From positions 3,249,001 to 3,313,000 of the forward strand of contig NC_059401.1 of the NCBI RefSeq assembly GCF_905220565.1: a stretch of DNA of 64,000 nucleotides. The letters run 5' to 3'. The position numbers and the translations under genes were made by a program. The notes under the pieces were generated by a model. It worked only from the letters and a program-made list of their open reading frames with translations. It did no database searches and was not told the origin of the DNA. The stretch comes from Melitaea cinxia. Its lineage: Eukaryota > Arthropoda > Insecta > Lepidoptera > Nymphalidae. Of this stretch, positions 32,476 through 45,171 are shown one piece after another; the stretch's first letter is position 1, and every line of letters starts with the position of its first letter.

Positions 32476-32689
32476 ATGCCTTATTCTATCCTGATCCGGT
32501 CCAGATACATGATCTGGTTGAGCCTGACCTTTTTTCTACTCGGGATATTCCCTATATAGTAACGATCGCTATCAGGTGTCTGTAGTAACAACCGAGACCG
32601 ACAGCTTAACGTACGTTGAGGAGACCCACAAGGACAGACGCCAAATCTGAGACAAATATTAGTATAACTAGACCTAAAAATCTATATAT

Positions 32690-32945
32690 TATACGTGAAG
32701 CAAAAACTTTGTATCCCTTTTTACGAAAATTGCGCGGACGGAGGAGTATGAAATTTCGCAACTTGTAGTTAATATAGAAAAGGAGTGCAGAATGCTAATA
32801 TTTTTTTAAATTATACATAAAAAGTACATTAAATCATTATATAAAATATTAAACACACTAACATGTATTTGAAACACACACGCATATATACTCTTTTGTT
32901 TATTGTTAAAGTCTTTGCCAAAATTATTGTCGAATTTCAACCACT
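32690..32945 (-). repeat. Interspersed repeat, inverted partner of 29880-30125
   Basis: aattgcgcggacggaggagt, atgaaatttcgcaacttgt, ggagtgcagaatgctaatat and ttgttaaagtctttgcc are reverse-complement counterparts of blocks in 29880-30125. Confidence 0.65.
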
Positions 32946-34080
32946 TGGCCACTACTAGTATGTATATTTGATTGTACATGTAAAAATCACCTTATGCAAA
33001 TAACCTAAATATGTGTGCGTGTGTATGTGTTAATGTATGCATATCTAGCCATGTTCATTCATACACATCAAGTGATTAGTCGGGTAAGTTTTCGTGTAAA
33101 TCATAACAAAATTGAGTCGCGTGAAAGTTAAGTCAAAATATGAGCGCAATCGCGTGTCGGTCGTAATTTTTCTCATTTATAATACACTATTTGTATACAT
33201 AAACAGAGGCTCTATTCAACTGCGGCGCCTATTAAACCGGCCACGCTGGCCTTTGACCGTAATGTAATAGTCATTTCTATAATTTGTGACACTGTAAGAT
33301 TAGGCCACGGTGGGTAATTACGGGTTATTTAACACCCGTGTTGTAGTAGGTTATTGTTTTACCTTTGATATCAATATAAAAATTTACTAAGTAAGTAATT
33401 TAAAAAGTTTTTTTTTTATTATAAAGATTTGAATTTATTTTATAATAATGTATTACTGTTAATGCTAAAGTAACATAGGATTTGAAATAGTTTCCTAAGC
33501 ATTAGAAATTAGTCATTTGTTTTACTGTATTTGTATCCAACTATCCAGTAGCAAATACGTCAATTATCCTACTGGAACAAGAGTAGATGCATGATAAAAG
33601 TAGTTAATAATTTCCGTAAGAGCAACCAAAACAATTGCAATAAAATTAAATGACATTTATTTTTCTTATAATTATTCTTATTTCTTATAATTGTTTCTAT
33701 ATGTGGTAGCGTTATTGGCTTTTATGATGTTTATTCTGTAGTAGTTATAGTTATAATAAACTGTGAGCTATCCTAATAAAATAAATAAAATGAAATAATA
33801 TATACAGATAGCTGGAGATCCTAGATTAATAATAAGAATTTTCATCAAAAATTTACCACAAAACCGGAAGTTACGTAATTAAAACTTCCTGGGTACAGTG
33901 AGCATGATTTAATCCAACTATTGAATGGAAACGATTGATCATATTATCAAATAATAACATTAAGAATATTAAAAAGCTTTTACTAAATTAAGTAGAAAAA
34001 TGCATAAAGTGCCTTACAGGGAACTTGGTTCACTGGTCCAATTATTTTTTTTTGAAGTCTTTTAAACGCGCTTAATTTTT
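32946..34080 (-). other. CELF long intron, no recognisable feature
   Basis: AT-rich sequence without exon, RNA gene or clear repeat. Confidence 0.4.
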
Positions 34081-34282
34081 TTAGGGTTCCGTACCTCAAA
34101 GAAGCTTAGAAGTTTGATTTTTTTTTGACAGCTCCAAGGGAAATTAGACTTGAGTATTTGGTATGAATTTTAGCTTGTAACCTCAACGCATTCCAGAGAA
34201 AAAGAGTTTTGACAGACAGATGGATAACAAAGTGATCCTATAAGGATTCCTTTGTTTTTCTTTTTGAGTTACGGAACCCTAA
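34081..34282. mobile_element. Mariner-type MITE, 202 bp
   Basis: The left end TTAGGGTTCCGTACCTCAAA and right end (reverse complement TTAGGGTTCCGTAACTCAAA) match at 19 of 20 bases. The TTAGGGTTCCGTA terminus is characteristic of a mariner/Tc1-derived family common in Lepidoptera (recalled). TA at the ends is consistent with TA target use. No transposase is present. Confidence 0.85.
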
Positions 34283-34964
34283 AAACGTGTAAATTTATTC
34301 TAAATATAAATATTCACACAAATATTTTTTAGTATTTATAAACACTTTTCTTTTGAGAGTGTAAATTAATTTTCGATAAACAATTCTATTATTTATTTGC
34401 ATACAATATTATACAATATTTTTTTTTTTAATTTAAAAGACGGTGTTACGATTATTTATAATCATGTTCGACATTTCTAATATGACCTTTGTTCGATGGT
34501 AAATCGCTTCAGTTGTAACATGTAAATAATACACTGTGTAAAAGTGTAATTACAGATACAGCTCAGACAATGCTTTTGTGTAATCGTTCACGAGCCATCA
34601 ATCATATTGTTTATTTATACTTCTGTATTTCGTTGCTATTTTGCGTGTTAAAGTAATGTACATGATATCATTAAGAAAATGGAAGCTAAATTCCAACAAA
34701 AATTTTAACGTCAATGAGGCATATGATTTATAGCCGTAGATAGTGTATTTAAAAGTTCTACTAATTACTTGACTATGTAATACTTTCACATTTTATTTTA
34801 TGTACTTATATGTTAAAATTATTTCACTTTTAATAATTATTAATCTATTTGCAGCCATACAATAATATTAATATTTATAAAGACACAAATTATGTAGTTA
34901 TATAGACGAAATACACGCAGTAGCTTGCGTGCGCTCCAAGAGCTTTTAGGTCTTTAAAGTAAAG

Positions 34965-35185
34965 GATGATGTAATCCTAGTGGCCAATAAATATATTTTA
35001 TAACTACCTACGCCACGCGATTTCACCTTCGTAATTTTTGATTTCGTGGGAGTATCGGGATAAAAAATAGCCTGTGTATTATTCCAGATCTCCAGCTATC
35101 TACACGTTAAGTTTCATTAAAATCAGTCCAGTAGATTTGTGCGTGAAAGAGCAACAAACATACATCAATCCTAACAAACTTTCGC
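34965..35185 (+). repeat. SINE-like interspersed repeat, diverged
   Basis: gcgatttcaccttcgtaatt, tcgggataaaaaatagcctg, ccagctatctacacgttaag and aaaatcagtccagtag have the ordered layout of lepidopteran tRNA-related short repeats. Confidence 0.5.
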
Positions 35186-35345
35186 AAATCGTCTTTTTCC
35201 TAACATAAAAATTGGCTAAATTGTAACCAACGGTGCATGTAAAAGTTTTATAAGGTATTTAACACTTAATTAAGACGTCTTGACATAACCGTATCATAAC
35301 AGGAAAACTTAAATATATTTAAGGTATATAAGCAATCATGCGTGT

Positions 35346-35502
35346 AGTGCACACACAAACACACGCACACGCACACGCACACGCACGCGCACGCGCACCC
35401 GCACGCGCACGCGCACGCGCACGCGCACGCGCACACTCACGCGAACACGCACGCGCACGCGCACGCGCACACGCACACGCACACGCACACGCACACACAC
35501 AC

Positions 35503-35546
<44 letters not shown>

Positions 35547-35567
35547 GCACACATACACACACACACT
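35346..35567 (+). repeat. CA/CG alternating purine-pyrimidine tract (~220 bp)
   Basis: A mixture of CACACG, CGCACG and CACACA units with very few interruptions (cacccg, cactcac, gcgaac, gcaaac). The CG-rich centre is at about 35380-35470. Overlapping ORFs on both strands are simple-repeat translations. Confidence 0.97.
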
Positions 35568-35630
35568 TTAGCCTATCGCTATTGGACATAGGCCTCCACA
35601 AGTTCGCATCAAACAGCGCGTGTAGTGCAT
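35568..35630 (+). repeat. Fragment of the CTGGACATAGGCCTCC repeat family
   Basis: Immediately after the CA tract: tttagcctatcgctattgga, cataggcctccacaagttcg, as in 23410-23460. Confidence 0.65.
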
Positions 35631-36029
35631 AATAACAGAAAATTTATATTTAAATATACCTATATTATTTTGTATTGCTTCAAATAACCTACAAATACGT
35701 ACGTAACTACATACTCGTATTATATACATGTTTAGGTTAAATACAAACATAGATTTAAAGTTCCAATGTTACCGAACAAAAATGTGACCAGTTATATGTA
35801 CCTCTATGTATGTACATGATTTTAAAATATAGATATTTCAAGTAAATAAAAATGTACATACAATTAATTGTACATTTTTTTTAATCTTTCGTTTTTTTTT
35901 GCGACAAATCTGCCAATGTCGCCTTACCCAAAATAATGTTTGGTATTCACCATTAAATTTATATCGTTAGTTAATTTATATCTAATAATGCGTATTTACT
36001 TGACTACTATTTCATCGACCTACGTTGTA

Positions 36030-36280
36030 TTATATACCGCGCAACTTTTCACTAGGTATACCGATTTTGATGATTCTTGTTTTAGTTGAAAGCCGATGCT
36101 TGTATTGTAGTTTCATTTAAATTTGATCGAAACTTGATGACTACTTTTTGAGTTATTTTTGATAGCGCGGATTTACTTGACTATTTTTTCGTCTACTTAA
36201 GAACGTTGTTTTACTTGTCGATGTAATAATATTCAAGTCCTTTTTTTTCATAAACACAATTATCTACTTCACATTAATCT
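36030..36280 (+). repeat. ACCGACTTC-type element, internal fragment
   Basis: cgcaacttttcactaggtat, accgattttgatgattcttg, aaagccgatgcttgta and gatgactactttttgagtta parallel 53370-53530 and 56890-57050. Confidence 0.6.
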
Positions 36281-36944
36281 TATTTTTCTGGTAATCACTG
36301 TGATTGTGTTTATATTTTGTCATATTTGATCATCTTTATGATACGACACGCTTTGTGAGATGGGCGTTAATGACTGCGACACAGTTTTATACTAATGTAG
36401 TTATTATCGTTACAAATTGTTTTTGATATGTACCGAATATTTAAAATAAATAAATAAATAAATATTATTATTATTATAATTATTTATTTTGTTTTACAAT
36501 TAAAAAAAACTTTAAATTATTAAGTCCGAACTCTAAACGTATCGTTCAAGTTGTCCTGTATAGATATAATGCAAATACATATCATAATATAACTTTTAAA
36601 AAGCGAACACGCGACATAACTCCTCGCCATACATCAAAGCGATAACGGAGAGGATTTCTTAAAAAATTACCATAAGTAATATATCGGACGAGATAAAACG
36701 GCCCGGAGTTCGATATTAGGTTTTGATTTATAACTGTTCTTCCGACGGAATCGATGCGTTACGATCGCTACCGAGGGATGAGAGTGTCAGGAGAGGGATT
36801 GAATTGTCCTTCGAAAAATTAGTAAATTTTAAAATATCTATCAAATTATCTACCCATAAAATATTTATACGGGTCGTCTGTTCCCAGTGTAAGCAATTTA
36901 ATGCTTGTGCTATAGGTAACAGCCGGGTGGCATAATTACATTTT

Positions 36945-37094
36945 TTCCCGATAAATACATTTATAAAAACGTATGTATCACATCCACACTCAAGGTGGTA
37001 ATCGAACCCACAGTCCCCGGGGACTGAGCTCTGGAGCTGAAAGCAGTATCACTGCAAACTGCACCAATAACGGGCTAGTCAAATTTTATTATAA
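36945..37094 (-). repeat. tRNA-related SINE, minus strand
   Basis: In reverse complement it reads gactagcccgttattggtgc, agtttgcagtgatactgctt, a ccccgggg-containing segment, then actgtgggttcgattaccac. That includes a B-box-like GGTTCGATTACC, as in a Pol III promoter. It is too diverged for a tRNA cloverleaf. This layout is familiar from lepidopteran SINEs. Confidence 0.6.
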
Positions 37095-37245
37095 TCTATA
37101 GTAATATTATAAATATGGCGAATTGAAATACCCTTTGTGTTTTAAAAAGTCCCTTAACGAAGAAGGCTATAAGGTCTTATATATTTTTATTATAGTGCGT
37201 TTTTTTCTCAAATTAACGCGTGTAAAACCGCGGGTTACAGTTAGC
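37095..37245 (+). repeat. Fragment of the 20669-20848 repeat family
   Basis: aatctatagtaatattata at the left, gaaggctataaggtcttata in the middle, and tcaaattaacgcgtgtaaa, ccgcgggttacagttag at the right. These are reverse-complement blocks of the 20669 unit. Confidence 0.55.
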
Positions 37246-38482
37246 ATACAATAATAATGTAAATTAATAGTTTGGTGATTTCCATGTTAGCAATTATCTA
37301 AATTTCCATAAAAAAAATTACAATAGTTCTCGTGTAGTCTTCTTTCAGAAGACTCCAATTAACTCAGCGGTCGCGGGTATAATTTTCGCTCGGAATGCAT
37401 AGGAATTGTTCGATTTGGTTTATGATTTTGGCTTATAGGTTTTTCAAAGGCTGATATTTATAACTTTAGCAATTTTTATTTTTATTAGGTCACGAATAAT
37501 AAGTATACGATTATTATTATTATTATACGTAAGAATAAAGTACAGCCCTTCAAAACAAGCTCTGAAGATGGAAAGAGTTGGCGTTTTGTCATGTTTCTAA
37601 AAGAAAAAAGCGATCGTTGAAGAAGTGACTGCAGTTAACAAGGCGCCACGTCGAGTACGTTTATATAAATAACGAGCTTTTAAAAAAAATTGCCTACACT
37701 GTCTATCCACTGATAATTAGTCGACTCTTCAAGATTTTTTTTTGTAGACTGTAAAATATCGACATGTAACTCTTAATTATAATGTGAGTGTCAACTTAAT
37801 ATGACTATTGTCTACCTTAGCCTAGGGCTTTTTGTGGTTTGGTCTGTGTTAGGTTTCAGATTTGGGTCATATACTTAACGTGCTTCTAGATATGTATCTA
37901 TTATTTCAAAGTAGTAATTTTTTTAATCAAAAATAGGCTTATTACTTTCTGAAATTACAATAAAATTCATATGGAAAGAATCCTTAACTTAATACTTGTA
38001 CAACTCCTTCACAACGCGAATAATACAATCAAATCCACTATATAGAGAAGCGCCGTCGAAAATATCACAAGCAACAATTTGCAAATTGAATCCCTCCGGC
38101 ATAAAGCATGATCCACACAATAATATCAAACAAACACACACAAATTCAACACATGTATAAACTAAACGTCGGTCTTTAGGAAGAATCGTTTTAGCTGGAG
38201 GTGTGAAGTCGGCATAACAGATGCATTGTTAGCGCTCCTGTGTGACACGCACATATTCAAACTTTATACACACATACATATACAACGGATTCCTCGCTCA
38301 AGGCCAGGGTTGGCGACGTGATTGATATGTCCGGATAGGGCCAGTATGAAATGAACTATGACGGTTCATATAAGAAGGTATGACACAGCATTATTATTAA
38401 GTAATATAAAAATTTGCAAAAGCAAAGGGAGCAAAAGTTTATACGTTGCAAAATATGTTATTAAAGTAAGGCTCTTTTACAT
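37246..38482 (-). other. CELF long intron, no recognisable feature
   Basis: AT-rich. No exon, RNA or complete repeat is recognised. Confidence 0.4.
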
Positions 38483-38630
38483 ACGCTTGACTTGGGGAGT
38501 AAACTGGTGAAACGAGAGCGTTACGAAAACTGTGATCGGGCGAGGCGAATGGTAGTTGAGAGGGAGATATAAGCTAGTAAAGATAGAAGGAGAGAGAGAG
38601 AGAGTTACGTTTCGTATATTATTGTAGGAG
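38483..38630 (-). repeat. Interspersed repeat (ACGCTTGACTTGGGGAGTAA family), copy 2
   Basis: acgcttgacttggggagtaa, acgagagcgttacgaaaact, gtgatcgggcgaggcgaat, an AG tract, gtttcgtatattattgtagg. Same orientation as 27122-27284. Strand is uncertain. Confidence 0.75.
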
Positions 38631-40599
38631 CTACAGAATGTTGCTAATACACTAAAAAACTTGGTTGTCTGTAAAGTTAGTTTACGGACAATCGTTTAAC
38701 GTGACAACTTCATGACAAAATATCTTCTCGGCGCAAGCGTAAAATGAGCACAACAGGACAATGAGCGTAACGAGATAGTTAGTTATCCTTTAACGTACAT
38801 GCAGCCGGCGTTCGTCGATTAATTAGACGTTGTCACGTCACTAAAAAGGACCTTAAAGATATGATAAAATAATCAAAATACATTTAAACAAAAAATTAAT
38901 AAATGAATAAATCCCAACCCTATAATTATCCATATTGTATGTCACCTGTAAACAGGCGCGTCGACGTGTGAGTGTACATCATCAATACACACACAAGCGC
39001 AGAGTTGCGAGTATTCTAAATCCTCACTAAGACATTTGAAACCGCAAATGAATATTACAAACATGCTGGCGATAGCACGAATTTGTCTATTCATAGTATG
39101 AATTACAAACACGACGTTCCGTTTATATTATAAATGTTCTATTTTTAAAATATTACTAGAAGATAATATCTATGTAAGAGCGAGAATTTTTTTAGTTATA
39201 AAAAAAAAACCGATGCGTCTTGTAAGTGCTCTATGATTTTTTACATTAACATAAAAACGCTATTAATCTTTTAATTGTTCATAATAATATTGTGTAACAG
39301 TTTGTTGTTTACGTGTTAATATTTTCAATATGTGCGTCATTTCGATACTAAATTTATTACATTTTAAAACACTGTTAGTATGTAAGTGTGAATGTTAATT
39401 AGCAGTTACTTTTTTATATCATATATCTATGTTAGTGAAATAAAAAACACTGTTTTTATTATAAAGTTGGTTGATTAAAGTTTTTTTTCTGATTGTATTG
39501 ATTAGAACCCGAATGGGTCAGTAGAGAAAATGTGCATTTGTTAAAGAAAATGTCGATAATCGAATAATGCACATTTGCTGTACTGCTGGAACATGTTGAA
39601 ATATAAAGCTAATATGAGAGGTGTTTATAGCCTTAAAACCTTCATAATACTAGTAAAACTAAAACCTACTAATGAAACTGAACTATGTTTCATAATGTAT
39701 TTTGAAATAATATAATACAAATATAACCTGGTATACTAAATATGTAGGTAATCCATCTTTTTCAGGCTAAAAACAGTCATCACATCATCTGTGGTCAAAT
39801 GGCGTCACACCATTGTTAGCCGATAGACAATTAATGTTCAGATGCTGAGTCCCTGGGGAACTAAAGTTGTACTGAATGCATAGGGTTGACAGATGTCAAA
39901 TTAAATGTCAAATTAAATATAAAATTAAATAATCGTCTCACAATCAACGGCACCGACTGGGAAATACTTCTGTGTCGGGGATCCAAAAACACACATAAGA
40001 TTTAAGCACAAAATCCCAGACCATGGTAAAGATCACATTAAAGAACATCAATATCACATTTTAATTAAGGTAACCTACACCATATTTTAAACCAGAGCAC
40101 TCAAAATGAAAACAGCCGAATCCAAAATCATATAGTATATTTTTTTAAATGCCGTATTTAACAAATATTAACAATTACAATATTAAAATAACACATAGAT
40201 TTTTTGTTCACATAAAGATCCCTAATGTTAAGATTTCTTATGCACACACATTAGCTAGTAACAATTTTGTTAAGTATAAGTTAAACAGATTGTTCATTAT
40301 TAAGATTATGCGACATAGACGCCAAGAAACATGAAAAACGTCATAACATGTAATATAATAAACAATCCTCGCGATGTTGTGGTAACGAGTTTGACCTTAT
40401 TTTTCCATTTTGAATATTTAGGATATATACAATTACAATATACTCGTATATAGTAGATATTCCGAAAAAAATACAAAAACATATATACACATACCAATAC
40501 TGTGGAGAAAGTTTTTTTATGGATTGATTCAATTCTACAAGACTGATCTGGTAGAGTTGAATCATCATCAATCATCCATCAATCCTGAATAATGAACTA
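38631..40599 (-). other. CELF long intron, no recognisable feature
   Basis: AT-rich sequence. Small frames at 40149-40575 are without homology signals. Confidence 0.4.
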
Positions 40600-40780
40600 A
40601 ATCAGTTTGTAAACGACCCTCTGCTGTTTAAAGGCCTCTTTACATATAGGAGAAGATTTAAAGATTAATCCACCACGCCACTCCACTCCACTGCGGGATA
40701 GTGGATACCCGCCGTTAGTAAAGTTCGCTATCGGATATGATCGATCCCGCAAGGCCATACTCATAAGTAGAAACAGCAAT
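40600..40780 (-). repeat. Interspersed repeat (GCGTGGTGGATTAA family), reverse copy
   Basis: In reverse complement: gccttgcgggatcgatcata, tccgatagcgaactttacta, cgggtatccactatcccgc, agtggcgtggtggattaatc, ttctcctatatgtaaagagg. The cgtggtggattaa block matches 19655-19670. Confidence 0.6.
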
Positions 40781-43700
40781 ATTGCTATGAAAGATGTAAA
40801 ACATTTTAATTTCCAATTTTTGTGATTCTTATTACGTTAAGTATAATGATTTCAACCCTAATTGTTGTGAACTGGGGGTGAAGGGGGGAAGAGTATTTAC
40901 GGGTGCGAATTATACGCGGTGTAGGCGCGGTGAGATAGCGTGCGTGTGTCGCCGAATTATCGACTCATTTCCCGGCTATGAGTAATACTGAACGTAGGCA
41001 GGGAGACGATAGAGGATTAAGTGATGTATGTATCAGATTTTTATAGATATACGAATAGTTGTAGCTTTGTGTCGCTAGAACCACTTCTCGAAGATTTTAG
41101 TCTTTAGACACTATAAAACCTTTAGTAAAAATATATTACATAGCCGTTCTTGTCCGAGTTGAATTATGATTTTTAGTTGTGATTTTTATTAATTTTATCT
41201 GCCTCATTGAATTGCTTGTTTTGTTTTTTGTTAGAAATTATATAGAAGTAATTGAAACTGTTATAATAAGTTTTTCATATTCGGGATACTGTTATTTATA
41301 CACACTGATAAAAAAAAAATAACTAATACAATTGTCTAATATATTTTTAAATGGTTCATTATCGCGCTTTTTCATAAACAGTTAATTCATATAATAATTA
41401 AAACGGCGACTTAAGAATTTGCCTGTTCCAATACAGTACTCTCAGGATCTACCACTTCAATATCGCGTGTCATCTGTTGTCCTATGTAAGTGATAAATGC
41501 GGCGACGTACCGTGACAAACATGGTATGAATATATTAAATATTCATAATACTTATACGCTGTCCTTCATCATTTTGTCATTTCACCATACGATAAGAAGG
41601 ACATTGCCTTAAAAATGTCGGTTCATAAGGGAATGATAGGTTGTAAAATATCACGTTTGAGCTGTATGACCAAATTAAATACCAAAAATCACCGTGAGTT
41701 ATATAGTTATGGATACTCTAGTATTTTTTATTAGTAAATTAAATATTTCTTTTTATTAAAAGAAGTGAACGCACTGAACGCAGCGTGGGTAAAGATATAG
41801 AAAACGAATTTTCTAGATGTGAAACAGGTCGATTCTTCGCCTTTGTAAGCCCTTACAAATTGGAAATTTCTTCAAAAACAGCAGAGACTATCAACGTAAT
41901 TACAAAGGCAAAACCGAAAATAGCTCCATACAAGAGACTACAACAGCACTTTTTAATATAATTATACAGGCATATACTTTTTTGTTGTTAATTATTTATA
42001 ATTATTTTGAAGGTACAACCAAACTGGTTTGAAATGAATAAAATCATTGCTCCTTTAAGTTTATAAAATTAATACTCAATTTGATGTAGAGCTTAAAATA
42101 AGCAATCGCCGCCCAGACTACACAGTCATTATCACGTCTGCGCTATAAGGCTATTTAGCAAATGTCGAATGTACACACGAAGCCGTCTATCACGCAATTA
42201 TCTTTATCGTATACGCGAATTAATAATCTGTCAACAGTTTAAGGGTAATAATATTGATGTAAGTAAAACGTAGTTACACAATTCAGCTCTTGATTATATG
42301 GCTTTTGGTTGTGTCAATTTGATATAAATTATGAATGTCAACTGGGATGGATACAATACAACTTTAAGTTGTATGGAGTCATTAAAAAGAAGCAAACTTT
42401 GTTGTTTTTTTTTTTAATTATAGCGAAAGATAAAAAAATCTTTAGGACAGTAACTCATATATAAGTATTAAAACTTGAACTTTTGACTGTATGTAGGTTA
42501 CATGAATAGTATTCACGTTTTTTTATTATTATTATAAAAAAGTAAACTATTATAATTTATGCTAACACTAATACCAAATGTTGGTAATAATTTTAAGTCA
42601 TAACTTATTTTAAAGGGAGTTCAAGTGTTTATACAACTATGTCAATCGCGAGAGCTCCGTTACGGGAATAATAAAAGGCCACAATGTGTGAGTGTAGTAC
42701 AAAATAGGTTTACAGACTTATCTGCCCCGGATCATTCTATAGATCGCCTCAGTGACCGAATCGAATGACACAGAACTAGATACCGAGGAAATAATATTTT
42801 TGCGGATGTACACGACGTTAACTTGAAAATACTAAATGATGAACTTCGAATGTCCAAATTTGATAGGTTTGGAACAGTGGTCAAAAAAATATTTAAAAAG
42901 TAATGTATGTAAATAAATAACTATTTATTTTGGTCGCGTCATTATTTGAGAATGATTTTACTTATTTCACACATTTCGTTTTATTTTATTATTATTAAAA
43001 CTTTTAAGGTTGCTATTGTATTAAAAAAATTAAGAAAATTGCACTGCAAATTGGAACAGTTTAACAGTTCGGGAGACAACAGAATGTCTACTGGGTCAAC
43101 AAGTTTCTTATAGTTTATTAGGTTAAGGTGTAACTCTTTGTTTTTAAAAATTATATTCACACTATTATCTCAATCACATTAATCTTTAGTGTTTATTTTT
43201 TATTCTGCGTGACACCAATGAAATCAACCGTACTCAATGCCACAGTTAGCCTTATCAATCAACTAATCTTATAAATTAATACTTAAAATCTTAAAAAAAA
43301 GGAAATCATTTTGAACCACTCGAAATAGATATACAATTTTAAAACTTAAAAAAATTAAACATTTTGAGTGATCATCTCCAAATTCTTTATTCTAAGGTAA
43401 GGCCTCTATTACTTATTCAGATCCCGACGACCGTTCCACGTTAAGTAGTTTTTGATATTGTGTTCTTTTGTTTCGAAGAAAAAATAAAGTTAATTTTGTT
43501 ACAATAAAGATTTACTTCAAGGCTAAAGCTGTTTCGAGTTTTTTCTTCAATACCTCATTTCGAAATATCGAAATAAACTTTCATTTCGAAGTTAAAAAGG
43601 TTTCCTTTCAAATGTGATTAGAATATAAAAATGTAATTTACTTACTTAAAATGACTAACTTAAATGTGAATTTTCGTTTGAAGTGTTTCAAATCGAAACA

Positions 43701-45169
43701 CTTAGGCGTGTTTCAAAAACACCTAGGCGTGATTTAATGTGCTTTCGAATATTTCCACGGTAAAAAACCGATGAGATTTTTTGTTTCTCTCTAGACAGTT
43801 ATTTTTGATTTTATATGATTTTTTTCATTTATTAAAATTAGTTTATATTAACTATTTTTTGTTTCAGTTTTTTTGTTGTAATACAGAAACGAACAAAATA
43901 AAGTCCTATAACTATTAGACATAAAATATTTGAATGTTTGACAAGACGTTGATCGCGATTACATTGAATGTTAATCCGTGCAATTTGTACATTAAGGTTG
44001 CTTGAGTGAAAAAATAGAGTTTCTTTTATAAAGGTACTTCTGGCGTTTTTTAGTACAAACATTCATTTAAACTTTCGCATTTATAATAATAGTAAAATTT
44101 GATATAAAAAGCCGTCGAGTTAAATTCGTTTGCTACGTGATTGTTTTATAAGTAAAACAAAACGGACGGTGCGCTGCGGGCGAAAACAATAAGGAGCGCA
44201 GAGGTAGCGTTCATGACACGAATTCGTGTCATCCTGGTGGAGTTTATTGATCTTAAATGTGGAAACACACTCACATCACACGCGTTACTCTATTGATTAG
44301 AGGAGTGATTTTAAAGTAAGTAGGTATATGTAAGAAAATAAAAATAGAAAAAAATATTTTATAACGAGAAATGAAACGAATTATTAAGTTTATACTAAAA
44401 ATTAGAAAAATATATAATTGCATATTTAATTATACTACATACAATACGATTTATGAGACTTTATGAAGTTTTTATGGTTCTTTGAATCTTTTAAGTTTAG
44501 TATTTAAGTGATATATTGGAAAAAATTTGTTTATGTTAAATAATCTATCTGCTAAAAAACTTATAAACTACAAAAAACGTGCTATCAATCACAAAATAGG
44601 CTTAGTATTCTTAAACCAAGAAGAAACTAACTAACTAGACAAGTGTTAAAACGTATATTTGAAACTGTGGGTTAGTAAATAATATAAAAATATAATATCA
44701 AGGAGAGTGCAGCACAATAGAAAGAAGTCGCAATTACATTCCGAAGTCAAGCAACGTGCACGCATAAATCATATACAACTGAGTTTGTTTCTATTGTAAT
44801 GTCGGCTTATTATGCGCGGCGCGACGTCCGCTCTGCGCTTCGGACGTATGAATTTAAAAAACTTATTCAAACTCTTTTGGTTGTAACTTCACTTTGATTT
44901 TTTTTAATATGCGTCAATTTATAGGAGCTACTATATAGAAATAATATAGAAAATGACAATGTTTTATGCCTTAAAAATTGGATTAGCTGAGTTAATATGG
45001 GTCTTTATGGTCTTTTTATCAAATATTAATAATATTAATGTGGGTAGGTATTTATACTAATATTACAAATCTGGCAGTGAGTTTGTTTCTCTGTTCCACT
45101 TTCGAGGCTCAGAAATGAAAATTAGTGAATGACTTATCGAAAATGACTCAAAATTTTACAAGTACACAT
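40781..45169 (-). other. CELF long intron, mostly unique AT-rich DNA
   Basis: No exon or complete repeat is seen in 4.4 kb. A perfect 20-bp palindrome ATGACACGAATTCGTGTCAT lies at 44213-44232, next to a GC-richer segment (acggtgcgctgcgggcg, about 44166-44182). Confidence 0.45.
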
Positions 45170-45171
45170 CT

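Larger units (their letters stand above)
31674..32544. mobile_element. Short-TIR DNA element with subterminal repeats, 871 bp
   Basis: The ends are inverted: CCCGAGTAGAAA at 31674 and TTTCTACTCGGG ending 32544. They are flanked by ATA on both sides (31671-31673, 32545-32547). Both arms carry dense GGACCGGACC / CCTGATC-type motifs in opposite orientation. The right arm contains a 72-bp tandem array. The centre (about 31850-32090) is almost pure A/T. There is no transposase frame, so it would be non-autonomous. A 3-bp duplication plus subterminal repeats recalls CACTA/EnSpm-like elements, but the terminal bases do not fit, so class is open. Confidence 0.65.

Noticed and set aside
32260..32559. 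99-residue repetitive protein (LSGPDLVLI repeats)
   Set aside because: It arises because the 72-bp tandem unit is divisible by three. It lies within a non-coding element arm.
35346..35567. CRISPR-like periodicity
   Set aside because: Simple dinucleotide/hexanucleotide repeat without spacers. The window is eukaryotic. The 72-bp array at 32219 also lacks unique spacers.
35319..35571. Three long overlapping frames of His-Ala, Cys-Val and Arg-Val repeats
   Set aside because: Translations of the CA/CG simple repeat.
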